A stretch of DNA of 64,000 nucleotides, taken from contig NC_083397.1 in NCBI RefSeq assembly GCF_030864355.1, forward strand, positions 2,108,001 through 2,172,000, in the 5' to 3' direction. Below, piece by piece: positions 1 to 10,463 of the stretch; the stretch's first letter is position 1; each line of letters opens with the position of its first letter. This DNA comes from Cutaneotrichosporon cavernicola (lineage: Eukaryota; Basidiomycota; Tremellomycetes; Trichosporonales; Trichosporonaceae). A program made the position numbers and the translations under genes. Under the pieces are notes generated by a model. It was not told where the DNA came from. It ran no database searches and was given only the letters and a program-made list of their open reading frames with translations.

Positions 1-277
1 CGCGTTTTCGGTTACCGCCAGAGGGTCCAGCCTCGTCCGGGGTTGCCGCGACAGCGACGACAACCTCCTCCTCCTCGACTTGCACCTCCTGTTCGTCACC
101 TTCCTCCGGGTCATCACCTTCCTCGTGATCGTCACTCGGCGGTTGCGTTGGCAGCAGGTCGCCTCTACTGGACGAGCCGCTTGGAGGCTCGGCGACTGGG
201 TTGGCGCGGAGTGTGCTCTTGAGGTCCCATGGGAGAGCGGCGAAGATGGAGGCGCCGCGTCCGCCGCGTCGACGCAT
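1..277 (-). CDS. N-terminal part of an unidentified acidic protein, truncated by the window edge
   Basis: An ATG at 277 (minus strand), preceded by a CA-rich leader, opens a frame that stays open for 92 codons to the left edge. The product starts with a basic Arg/Gly stretch (MRRRGGRG), then a short hydrophobic piece (FAALPWDL), then a strongly acidic Asp/Glu-rich segment. Codon use matches the neighbouring real genes. I do not recognise the family; an Arg/Gly start followed by an acidic linker would suit a nuclear or nucleolar protein, but that is only a guess. It is divergent from the C1-THF synthase gene. No intron is visible in this portion. Confidence 0.6.
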   Translation of the reverse strand, partial: MRRRGGRGASIFAALPWDLKSTLRANPVAEPPSGSSSRGDLLPTQPPSDDHEEGDDPEEGDEQEVQVEEEEVVVAVAATPDEAGPSGGNRKR

Positions 278-1043
278 TGTTGTTGTTGGGTCAAAGTGTG
301 GTGCGAGATTGAATCTTGCGTCATGTAGATGTGAGCCGTGGGAGATTTATCCACGTGTCAAAGTGGAGGTCTGACAGTGTTGGTGATATGGTGAGACGGG
401 GATGAGTTTGCACCAAATGCGCCGATATTACCAACTGGAGAGAGCACGACAGGATACCAGGATGACAGGATGACAGGATGACAGAATGCCAGGATGTCGT
501 TGGATTTGGTAGTGGCTGATTCTGACTGACAGAACAGATACTTCTTGGGCTGTGCAGTGACGATGTCGATTGTCGGACGTCGGACTTGAGTGGCAGGCAC
601 GATTGATGGCATGCATACTTGAGCCGAAGCCACGACATACCAGCTCAAACGCGTTTGCCTGTAATTGTCTGCTCTTACGCGTATACGTGACCTCAGGCGC
701 TAAACCCTTACGGCATGACCTGGACTTGGCTTGGATGGGACTTTGCGAGAGAAATTTATCGTCACAGATGCACAGGAACGCGTAAAAGCAGGTTTTTCCA
801 ACAGGAATGCCGAGAGGGTAAAGCTTTTCCAATAATCTCATCTACACCTACCTCACATCCTCCTACTGGGTCAGAACTAGCGCTCACAGTTTCCAGAGTG
901 CACAGAGTTAACCCGAAAAAAAAAACAGAGTGCATCTGTAGATAGCTAGACGAAGAGAGTGAGACAGATCGCTCTGCCTCCGCCGCCCCTCCACCTCCGC
1001 GGCCGTCAACTTTTTCAAAAGGATCTTAGGATCAAGGATTGCC
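278..1043. promoter_or_regulatory. Divergent intergenic region with a GGATGACA tandem repeat
   Basis: This 766-bp stretch separates the truncated left-edge gene from C1-THF synthase and must hold both promoters. It contains a short tandem repeat of GGATGACA-like units at about 451-497 and an A10 tract near 917. Small frames occur on both strands but none has convincing codon use or a recognisable product. Confidence 0.5.
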
Positions 1044-4000
1044 ATGCCGTGTCCATCACTCGCCTCAACCTCTTCATTACCTCGCGTTCAGCTCGCAAGG
1101 CTTCGCACAGGCCTGCGCTCGTCGTCTTCTTGCATGCGCCCACTGGCAAGGTTCAACCACGCGTTGACAAAAAACGCCCTCGTCAGGCACCACCACCTTC
1201 AAGCGACATCCCGAGTCACGGCAACCGCGCGCCTTCCGAGTCGGACCACTCGCCCTGCCCACCTCACTAGCCCGCTTGGGAATTACCCGACAACCATCCA
1301 ACGCTCTCTTCTTCACTCTTCCTCAACTACTCTCAACATGAGCGCAGCCAAGTCGTACACGGGCTCGGCCCAGCTCATCGATGGCAACGCCATTGCAAAG
1401 TAAGTCGACCTGGTTGACGCAGAGTGTCAGCACGGACAAGGTCTTGGTAGCATCGGAACAACGCAACGTGGAGGCACTTGTCAACCTTCACTATCATTGG
1501 AGAAGGCAACCATATTTTCCATCCAGCAACGCGTTCTGGGAGGAGCCGACACCGCTGCAAGTGAACGGCAGCCCACGTGTGCTGAATGCCGCGACCTTTG
1601 ACGCGTCAACGCCTCCACGTACACGTTGTCGGAGAGTGGGGCGCTCGGATACAGGACGGGGCCAGTCGGGCTACCTCAGCTTTCTTCTGCTTCATGGAGG
1701 CTGTGCTCTTGAGGATCACTCCGCACGGCGACACGCAACTAACCCCAGGGACATCCGCCTGAACATCCATGCGGCTATCGATGAGCTCCAGGCCAAGGAG
1801 AAGTCATTCAAGACGCCCGTGCTCTACATCTACCAGCTGGGCTCGAACCCGGCGTCGTCAACGTACATCCGCATGAAGCTCAAGGCGGCTGAGGAGTCGG
1901 GCATGAATGTCAAGCACATCCAGGTGCCCGCCGACAGCGAGGTTGAGAACCAGGCCCCGGGCACTGGCGTCAAGAAGCTCCTTGACCTCGTGAACAAGGC
2001 CAACGGCGACGACAAGGTGTCTGGTATCCTTGTCCAGCTCCCCCTCCCCGGCGCGAGCAAGGAGGAGGAGAAGAGGGTTGTCGAGTCGATCTCGGTCGGC
2101 AAGGACGTCGACGGCTTCCACCCCGAGAACATTGGCCTGCTCTCGGGCCGCCTCACTGAGCCCTACTTCACCCCCTGCACGCCCGCAGGCATTGAGCGCC
2201 TGATTGACTCGACCGGCTTTGACCTCAAGGGCTCCAACGTCGTCGTGCTCGGCCGCTCGGACATTGTCGGCACCCCTACGTGCGCGCTCCTCCGTAAGCG
2301 CGACGCGACCGTCACCCAGTGCCACTCGAAGACGGTTGGCCTCCCCGAGATTGTGCGCCAGGCCGACGTCGTCGTCGCTGCTATCGGCGTGGGTCAGTTT
2401 GTCAAGGGCGACTGGATCAAGCCTGGTGCAATCGTCATTGACGTTGGCACCAACTTCATCCCTGACGCGACCAAGAAGTCGGGCCAGCGCATGGTCGGTG
2501 ACGTCGACTTTGACGTTGCCTCCAACGTTGCCGGCTTCATCACTCCTGTGCCAGGAGGTGTTGGCCCCATGACCGTTGCCATGCTCATGAACAACACCTT
2601 CCGCGCTGCCAAGCGCCAGTGGGAGAGCCGTCGCCAGCGCCACCTCACTCCTCTCCCCCTCCGCGTCCTCGACCAGGTGCCTTCGGACATTGAGATCGCT
2701 GTCGCCCAGACTCCCAAGCCTGTCGCCGACATTGCGCGCGAGATCGGTGTTCTCAGCGACGAGATCGAGAGCTTCGGCAAGTACAAGGCCAAGATTGAGC
2801 TCGATGTCCTTCACCGCCTCCAGGACCGCAAGGATGGCAAGTACATTGTTGTCGCCGGTATCACGCCCACTCCTCTCGGCGAGGGCAAGTCAACGACAAC
2901 GATCGGTCTCGCCCAGGCTCTCGGTGCGCACTTGCAGAAGACGGCCATTGCCTGTGTCCGTCAGCCCTCGCAGGGCCCGACCTTTGGTGTCAAGGGTGGT
3001 GCCGCAGGCGGTGGCTACTCGCAGGTCATCCCCATGACCGAGTTCAACCTCCACCTCACTGGTGACATCCACGCCGTTACCGCTGCCAACAACCTCCTCG
3101 CTGCTGCCATTGACGCGCGCATGTTCCACGAGAGCACGCAGAGCGACAAGGCGCTCTTCAGCCGCCTCACGCCTCCCAAGAAGGGTGTGCGCTCGTTTGC
3201 CAAGCCTATGCTTAAGCGCCTTGAGAAGCTCGGCATCAACAAGACCAACCCTGCCGACCTCACCGAGGAGGAGGCCGCTCGCTTCGCCCGCCTCGACATT
3301 GATCCCGCCACCATCACCTGGAACCGTGTGCTCGATGTCAACGACCGCTACCTGCGCAAGATCACCGTTGGCCAGGCCCCTACCGAGAAGGGCTTCTCTC
3401 GCGAGACTGCGTTCGACATTGCCGTCGCGTCCGAGGTCATGGCTGTCCTTGCTCTTGCCACCGACCTCGCCGACATGCGCGAGCGCCTCGGCCGCATGGT
3501 CGTCGCCTCGTCCAAGAACGGCGACCCCATCACCGCCGAGGACATTGGCTGTGCCGGTGCTATGGCCGTCCTCATGAAGGACGCCATCAAGCCCACCCTC
3601 ATGCAGACGCTCGAGGGCACGCCCGTGTTCGTCCACGCCGGCCCCTTTGCCAACATTGCCCACGGCAACTCGTCGATCATCGCCGACCGCATTGCGCTCA
3701 AGCTTGCGGGTGTCGAGGAGGGCGACTCGGAGGACCGCAACGGCTACGTCATCACCGAGGCTGGCTTCGGTGCCGACATTGGTATGGAGAAGTTCTGCAA
3801 CATCAAGACACGTATTTCGGGCCTCAACCCCAACGCCGTCGTGCTCGTCGCGACCATCCGTGCGCTCAAGATGCACGGTGGCGGCCCCACCGTCTCGCCG
3901 GGCAAGCCTCTCGACCCCGTGTACTCGACCGAGAACCTCGAGCTGCTCGAGAAGGGCTGCGCCAACCTCGGCAAGCACATTGAGAACGCCAAGAAGTTCG

Positions 4001-4563
4001 GCCTCAAGGTCGTGGTCGCGATCAACCAGTTCGTCTTCGACACCGAGGCCGAGATGAAGCTCGTGCAGGACTACTCGCTCAAGGTGGGCGCCGACTACGC
4101 CGTCCCCGCCAACCACTGGGCCAAGGGTGGCGAGGGTGCTGTCGCGCTCGCCGAGGCCGTCGTCGACGCGTGCAAGGACGAGTCGCACTTCAAGTTCCTG
4201 TACGACGTCAACCTGCCTCTCGAGGAGAAGATGTCCATTATCGCTAAGGAGATGTACGGTGCCGACGGCGTCGAGCTCGCCCCCGCCGCCAAGGCCGAGG
4301 TCGAGCGCTACGAGCGCCAGGGCTACGGCAACCTTCCCATCTGCATGGCCAAGACTGCGCTCTCGCTCTCGGACGACCCCAGCCGCAAGGGTGTCCCCAC
4401 TGGCTTTACGCTGCCTATTCGCAACGTCCGCCTCTCGGCCGGTGCCAGCTTTGTCTACCCCCTCGTTGGCGACATGTCGACCATGCCGGGCTTGACCACC
4501 CGCCCCGGTTTCTACGACATTGACCTCGACCCCGAGACTGGCGACATTCTCGGTCTCTGCTAA
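1044..4563 (+). CDS. ADE3: C1-tetrahydrofolate synthase, trifunctional, with possible mitochondrial and cytosolic forms
   Basis: Interconverts one-carbon tetrahydrofolates for purine, thymidylate and formyl-methionine synthesis. Exons 1044-1399 and 1749-4563 are joined across a 349-nt intron with a GTAAGT donor, giving 1056 residues. From about residue 119 comes the dehydrogenase/cyclohydrolase domain (catalytic-Lys segment [11 protein letters not shown], then [16 protein letters not shown] and [10 protein letters not shown]). From about residue 430 comes formyl-THF synthetase (P-loop [11 protein letters not shown] near 491, then [18 protein letters not shown]). The first 98 residues, up to an internal ATG at 1338, are rich in Arg and Ser with no Asp or Glu, as in a mitochondrial presequence. 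Starting at 1338 gives 958 residues, the size of the cytosolic yeast and human enzymes. One gene may therefore supply both compartments, whereas baker's yeast uses MIS1 and ADE3. Family assignment is secure; the dual start is inferred. Confidence 0.96.
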
Positions 4564-4710
4564 GCAATTGCTCCAGTAGTTGCTCAGATCCATATACAAC
4601 AATCTCTCGCATATTCAACCTGTAATCTTTACATCGGATGCATCCGCCTCAACGGCGACCGTAGCATAGTAACGACTTGGGTGCATTGAGGGTGTAAAAG
4701 CATAGCAGTC

Positions 4711-5726
4711 TTATCGGTACCGCCGCACATGAAATCCATCCTTATCCCCCAGCGTCGCTGCGATGGTATCAGGTGAAGCATCACACGTCTCGTCAACCTG
4801 CAACCCCGCGACTTTGGCGGCCGGCGGTCCGTGGCGGAGGAACGCCTTGCTGATGTCAGCCAGTCCGTGCAAGACGAACAACTTGGCAATGGCTTCGGCG
4901 GACCCGACAGCGGCGCCCTCGACACTCGAGTCTGGGTGGTTATGGCACCATCCGCGAATGCCGAGGCGTTCTGCTCTGGTGTAAGCGCGCCTTTCACTCC
5001 TGACGTGGGATGTAGAGGTCAGTATCATCATAGGCACGAGCCGTGCCAGCTAGGCACTACGCGGGAGACTTGGTTGGATACGAGAATACCGACGACTGAC
5101 GGCATTAGAGGCAAGGGAGGCAATGGATTTCAAGTGGGAGTGGCGAGAGGCGGAATATGGCCGCTCCCACGGAGGACAGCTATTGATCACACGGAAAGCT
5201 CGGCTCGGTTGTGAAGAACACACAAAGCACTCCACATGTACACGCTCTCCCGACCCCGTTTGGATCAGACGCACACACCCGCAATCAGAAGATTGCCACA
5301 GCACACAACCAGTGTCCAATATCCGAACCCCGCGATCACACTCGATCGCGGCTCGTAGATAGACCGCATCTCCAACGCGAACGCGAACGCGCCCGGCGGC
5401 ATGGGCATGCATGCATCGGAGCGTAGCATGTCCAACCTCCGCGCATGTCCCGGGCCGTGATTCGGGATGAATCGGAAGCACCGATCAGAGGTTACGGCTT
5501 GACCCGATACTGCACTGTGTCCAGGTCCAGGTTCAGGTCCAGGGCTCGGCATCAGAACTCGGGAGTTTGACTTACTCTCGCTGGGTGTAATACCGAAAGC
5601 ACACACCCTGTTATTAGAAGGACCGCTGGCTATTGCGCACTTGCACGGTGCCGGTGCTGGTGTGAGTGTAAGTGTGGCCGGGGCCCGGGCGTACACTTTG
5701 AACTTGATTAGGTCGACGGGTGGCAT
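4711..5726 (-). CDS. Acylphosphatase, four exons
   Basis: Hydrolyses acyl phosphates such as 1,3-bisphosphoglycerate. The gene is pieced from exons 5726-5695, 5656-5641, 5607-5576 and 4975-4711, giving 114 residues. The join restores the signature FKVTGTVQGVCFRYYTQ followed by REAERLGIRGW, SVEG, an HGPP turn and a C-terminal FHVRR. The active-site Arg is in GVCFR; the usual catalytic Asn of GWxxN is present in GWCHN. Introns are 38, 33 and 600 nt; exon 2 is only 16 nt. The 600-nt intron is much the longest in the window and could hide a transcript or regulatory element. The gene is convergent with C1-THF synthase (148 bp apart). The exact order of motifs across three junctions makes the model strong. 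Confidence 0.9.
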
Positions 5727-6240
5727 GGGAATGGTGGCATCAAGGCGGAAGGCGTTTGTTATTAACTTGTCAGGTAAAAGAGGAGTGTGCGACAAAGGGC
5801 AAGCAGGGGGGGACAAAAGAGGAGGAAGGACTAGATTGTACGGAAATAACGCCCGGTTTACAGGGATCAAAAGATCACAAGATCATCTCAGTAGTTGGAG
5901 CGTGTTTTTGGTTCCGTTAATTCGACGGTGAGGGGACAAAAGGTAATCGGAGTAAATGGAGGCATTAACCGGTTGTTACCTCGCTCAGTTAACCAGTCTC
6001 TCCGAATCCGGTTAGAGAAAGAAGGCGAGTCGAGTCGGTCGGTCGGTCGTTTGTTGCCGTTGCCGTGAATGTTCCTTCCTTTACTAAGTTACCTCAGGTG
6101 ATCAAATGATATCAAGTTGTCCAGTGACATTCCGCTCTCACCCCACCTTGCTCACCTTCACCTCCTTCCCTTCCCAATTACATGTCATCCAACTCCATCT
6201 TCATCTCTTTTTCGTTTCCACTATTCATCTCTCCACAAAC
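5727..6240. promoter_or_regulatory. Divergent promoter of acylphosphatase and the MCAT-like gene
   Basis: A 514-bp gap between two divergent starts. It contains a (GTCG)n-like run near 6029-6050 and pyrimidine-rich sequence just before the ATG at 6241. No convincing extra coding frame or RNA gene is seen. Confidence 0.4.
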
Positions 6241-7883
6241 ATGATCAGATCACGCACCCTCGCCGCAGCGAGGCCTAGGCGGCAACCCTTGGCTCCAACC
6301 TTGGCCCAACCCACTCACACTCGCGCCTTCTCTGTTCGCCTCTTCCCTCCCGGACCACCCGCCGACCCCCGTGGCGGCCGGCGTGCCTCCACTTCGGCAG
6401 CCAACACCGACTGGCTTACCTGGCTCAAGCCTAGCTCTACCGTCGCCACGCCTACCCGAAAAGCGCTCGTCTTTGCTGGCCTCGTAAGTTCGGAAGCTGT
6501 TGCGACGGCAATTCAGGCAACCTGAATGTTGCAGCTCCGCACCAGGCCCCACTAACCCTAGGGCTCGTATCCCCACACGCCTCAAGCTCCAACCACCTCG
6601 TCGCTCGACATCTGGGAGAAAGCCAGCGAGGCCCTCCTCACTCCCGATGCGACGATGGGATACTTTCCCGATAACATGGACGAGTTCGCGGGACTGCTCC
6701 AGGGCGGCGGCGGGCACGGTATCCGCGGATGGCTTCGCGGCTGGGTCGAGGGGCGTAATCTCGTGAGGGCCTAAGAGTAGACCCAACTAACGGCAGGACG
6801 AGCTCATGGCACGCCCAGACGTGACCGCTAGCTTTATCCTCACGTCGACTATTGCCATCCTCGCATCTGAGCAGGTGAGCACCGGCTTTCTCGGTTCACC
6901 CGGCCGACAACTAACATGCAGGAACGCTCGGGCTCATCTTCCCTCCTTCCAGAGGGCACACAATTCCTCGCTGGCCACGGGTTCGTCGGTACTCTGACCG
7001 CGCTGGTCGCGGCTGGGCGCCTTGACCTGCAAGATGGCGTCCGCCTTGCTGTGAGTGGTTTGACTCGGTTCTAAATTGCTTGTACTGACGCCAGCGCATC
7101 TACGCCTCGCTCCCCTGTTCCCCACCGGGCAGTGGCGGCTCATCGAGCCGCTTCGTCACGACCGCCTTATCTGCACGCAGCTACCACTCGCTCTCGTCGC
7201 CGTCGATGTTTGTCCCCTTTGACGACCCGCTCGCCGAGACTCCCGACGAGCCCGAGCGACGCCGTCGCGCTATGCAGCTTATCCTGGACGAGGTGCACGG
7301 TCTGCAGCATGAGTGGGAATTCGAGGGCAACCGCGACTGGGCCGAGGCGAGCATTATCAACTCGTCCAAGGTTCTAATGGTGACGGGGACGTACATGGCT
7401 GTCGAGCAACTCATCGACCGCCTACAGGCCATGACGATCGCCAACCCAGTCATGGACGTCACGCTCCCCTGCCCCTTCCACACAAAGCTCATGGCGCATG
7501 CCGTCCCCAAATTTGCAGAGGTGCTCAACCGCGCCTACTTTGGCCCTGCAAAGGAGGGCGGCCCGATAATCCTCGACCCGATCACGACGCGCCCACTCTG
7601 CGGACCGCCGGGCAACGCCCTCCTCGCCCAGCTGACCCAGCAGCTGCGGTGGCACAAGACGCTGACGCGCCTGCATGCCCAGCCTTCGCCGCCGATCGAC
7701 CAGTTCCTCACCGTTGGACGCGGCGCCAAGGGCCTCGGCATCATGCTCCGCGGCGAGATCAACAAGCGCCCGGACGGGGCGCCACCGGTTACCGTCGACC
7801 CGTTCGGGTACAAGGACGAGCCGCTTGACCCGCTTTACTATCGTTCGCGGCCTACGCGCCCGATCATCCACGCCCATTTGTAA
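6241..7883 (+). CDS. Mitochondrial malonyl-CoA:ACP transacylase-like protein lacking the catalytic serine
   Basis: Five exons (6241-6483, 6562-6762, 6797-6874, 6922-7050, 7095-7883) give 479 residues. The start is Arg-rich and acid-free, as in a mitochondrial presequence. The fold markers of the malonyl transferase of mitochondrial fatty acid synthesis follow in order: VFAGLGSYPHTP in place of FPGQGSQ, a helix around LDELMARPDVTASFILTSTI, an elbow AGHGFVGTLTALVAAG near residue 192, an SSKVLMVTGTYMAVEQLI segment, and CPFHTKLM with the catalytic His near 346. In active enzymes the elbow is GHSxG; here the Ser is Gly, and the oxyanion-hole Gln of GQG is Leu. The reading frame is intact with normal codon use, so this is not a simple pseudogene. 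I infer a pseudoenzyme or altered chemistry; the family call is firmer than any function. Confidence 0.8.
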
Positions 7884-8304
7884 TCCCCATCCCTACCCCA
7901 TTGATACTCTTACCCCCATTGCGCCGCGGAGGACAGTTCGTCAGAAGATCGAAACCGGAGCGTCCAACTTGTCCATTATAGCCTATTGTGACACTCTAGG
8001 CAACGTATGCATTGTTGTACAGTAACGAGTGAGCGAGTGAGCGAGTAAGCATGAGCAGCACGAGGAGGGGACTGAACGGTGAGTATGTGAGGAGAGTTCG
8101 TCAAGATCCTGCAGGCACTGCGACGTCATGGGAAGTCGGTCAACTTTCATCGACTAATCTGGTCGGTGTGGATGAACGAAACTCGCACCAGCCCGTATGC
8201 TCTACCACTGGCTACCCTCTAACATGTTGCGAACAAGCTGTGAGCACATCATCAATGTCTACCTGAAATGCATGTTATACAGAAACAGAAATCTATCCAC
8301 CCCT
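7884..8304. other. Convergent 3' intergenic region
   Basis: 421 bp between the convergent MCAT-like and PUF6 genes. It holds a short GAGC/GAGT repeat around 8024-8050. I see no gene here. Confidence 0.4.
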
Positions 8305-10463
8305 CTACAGCGCCTGAATCCGCTCCAGGAGCACATTAGCGCCCTTCATCTCACTGGCCTCGACCGCCTCAATCGCCTCGGCACTCGTAAGGGTGGCCTT
8401 GGCCTCATCCGCCACCTCGGATCCCTGGATTGCAGCGAGGAGCTCGACCATGACAAACGGCGCGCCAGCAGCGACCTGGATGGCGTTACCCTCGTGCTGT
8501 GAGATTGCGCGCCACATCGACACGCCCATTGCCGACCCAAGCTCGGGAGCGACGACGTCGATGGCCTTTGTGGCCTGCGAAAAGTGGCCGCCAGACAGGA
8601 GAGTCTTGTATGTCCGCGTGGCGTGGGGGAGGTGGAGGACGTGTTCGTCACCATAAGGAGTCGCGAGGGGTGCGGTGAGAGCCTCGATGGCCGCGCTCTT
8701 GTCGCCTGAAGTGTGCAGGAGGATTTCGGTAACAAGAAGCCCAGAGCCGGGGTCACGCACCATCTCCTCCGCCTTGTCAGCGACCAGGGTGAGGAGACCG
8801 GGCGAGGCGGCGGAGAGGATTTCGCGCCGGCGCACAACCGGGTCCTTCTTGGACGTGCCGATGTCCTTGGCGGTTTGGGCTGCGGTGGCAAGACTCGCCA
8901 GAGTCGACGGGAGGAAGTGCCTCGACGCAGTGGGGACGACGAGATAGAGGACAGCCCTGCGTCCGTTCTTGTCCTGGGCCAACTCGTGGGCCAGACCAAC
9001 GACATCCGAGACGAAGGCTTTGGACATGAGTTTCGTGTCGTCGACCACGTCGAATGCCGTGAAGAGGACAAGCTGGGCGTCGGCGTCCTTTGCAATTGCC
9101 GAAACGTGCTTCCTCAAATGCTGGAGAATGGATTTACGGTCCTTTGTATTTCCGCGGACGAGGAGGTCACGCACGACCGCGCTCCCGTCCTTGGTGTGAA
9201 CGATTTCAGGGAGACTTTCGAGAGCAACGTCGAGGAGCTCGTGCATCTTCTTGCCAGCGTCTTCGGCGGGGAGGAACCGGTAGATGCAAGTGAGGTATTC
9301 CGATACGAGGCGGTGGAAGATGGGTTGAGCGAGGGCGGTTTTCTGTGTTGCATTAAAGATTTCAGTGACCACCTTCTCGATTCCTTCGAGAACACGAAGA
9401 CGTCCACTCTCGCCGGTGGTTTCGAGGGCGCCCTCGAGACCGGGGAAATCGCCTTCCTTTCCACCATCAAAGAGCTCCACTTCGCGGGGATAGAAGCCGC
9501 GAACCAGACCACGCCGTTCCTTTGCCGACGCCCACAGGTCGTAAAAGTCCGAGATGGGCTGTACCGCGTCGGCGTGGGAGAGCAGACTACCGAGATTCTT
9601 GGCAATGACCGGAACGAGAAGCGGGCGGATAGACGGGCAGTAGCGAATAAGTTTGCCCATCAAAAACTTGGAGTACTTGGACTCCATCATCTCCCTCCAC
9701 TTGGGCTGCAACTCCATAGCGACGCCAAGTCTCTCCTCCTTACCACCATATTTGACAATCTGGGTCAGCTATATCTAAAAGATGGACATACGGTCTGGAG
9801 GATACGACCGCCCTTGTGGCCGCGCGAGATCTCGAGCGCGTGGCCCTGTACCGCTTCCCACAAGGCTGTGATCGCAGCCGTCCGTTCGTCCTTGGGCATT
9901 TCGAGACGCCGCGCAGTCTCCCATAGCGGAAGGAGGGTCTCGGTGAGGAGAGCGTGCGACGGAAGTAGAGTCTTGCGGTGCGGCTGGGCGGCGTGAAGTG
10001 CCGCACGCTCGGTCTTGCTCATCTTGCCACGCTTCTCCTCCGGTACAGCCTCGCCCTCGCCCTCGCCCTCGCCCTCAACCTCGCCCTCACCCTGCTCCTC
10101 AAAGTCGTCGCCCTCGTCGCCGGACATGTCGACGTCCTCGTCACCACCGCCCTGCGTTACCGGGCGCTTACGGCGTGCCGGCTCGTCCTCCTTCTTGGCC
10201 GGCTTGCCGGCGGGCTTGCCAAACTTGTTCGGCTGGCCAGGCTTGTCAAACCTGCCTGCGGGCTTGCCAAACTTGCCAGCGGGCTTGTCAAACTTGCCGG
10301 CGGGCTTGCCAAACTTGCCATCCGGCTTGCCAAACTTGCCAGCAGGCTTTGTGCCCGGCTTGCCACGGAAATCCTTGCCTCCAGAAGGCTTGAAGCTCTT
10401 GTTCTTGGGTCCCGAGGCTGGCGCCTCAGCGGCGCGTTTCGTCCCTCGCTGCTTGGACGACAT
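8305..10463 (-). CDS. PUF6: PUF6-type pumilio/CPL-domain protein, ribosome biogenesis
   Basis: Two exons (10463-9792 and 9759-8305, 32-nt intron) encode 708 residues. The N-terminal third is low complexity: degenerate GKFGKPA-type heptads (about residues 30-80), an acidic stretch, then a basic hinge. From about residue 190 come pumilio-like helical repeats; typical pieces are GGRILQTIVKYG, WREMMESKYSKFLMGKLIRYC and GSAVVRDLLVRG. The C-terminal half resembles the CPL domain found only in PUF6/PUM3 proteins. In budding yeast Puf6 acts in 60S subunit assembly and represses ASH1 mRNA; the nucleolar role is the safer inference. The junction IVKYG is regenerated exactly by splicing. Confidence 0.88.
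10201..10350 (-). repeat. PUF6: Coding repeat for GKFGKPA heptads in PUF6
   Basis: Imperfect 21-24 bp tandem units (core aacttgccngcgggcttg on the plus strand) encode a Lys/Gly/Phe/Pro-rich array inside the PUF6 N-terminus. The units are in frame, so copy-number changes would alter length without breaking the protein. Confidence 0.75.

Noticed and set aside
1400..1748. Treating the C1-THF intron as coding because the frame stays open through it
   Set aside because: It has a GTAAGT donor, a CTAAC branch point and a CAG acceptor, and splicing joins IDGNAIAK to [10 protein letters not shown] as expected for the family.
2890..4602. A 570-codon open frame on the minus strand across C1-THF synthase
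   Set aside because: It is the antisense shadow of a strongly biased GC-rich gene; its Val/Glu/Leu/Gly/Asp-rich product has no domain and the sense strand encodes a known enzyme.
4976..5040. A box C/D snoRNA in the long acylphosphatase intron (ATGATGA with CTGA)
   Set aside because: The C-like and D-like boxes are only a few bases apart and there is no terminal stem; CTGA is better explained as the intron branch point.
6484..7094. MCAT-like gene as a decayed pseudogene
   Set aside because: All five exons join in frame with good splice sites and no stops, and conserved blocks outside the active-site motifs are intact.
8713..9996. A 427-codon plus-strand frame over PUF6
   Set aside because: Antisense shadow; crosses the PUF6 intron and shows no domain.
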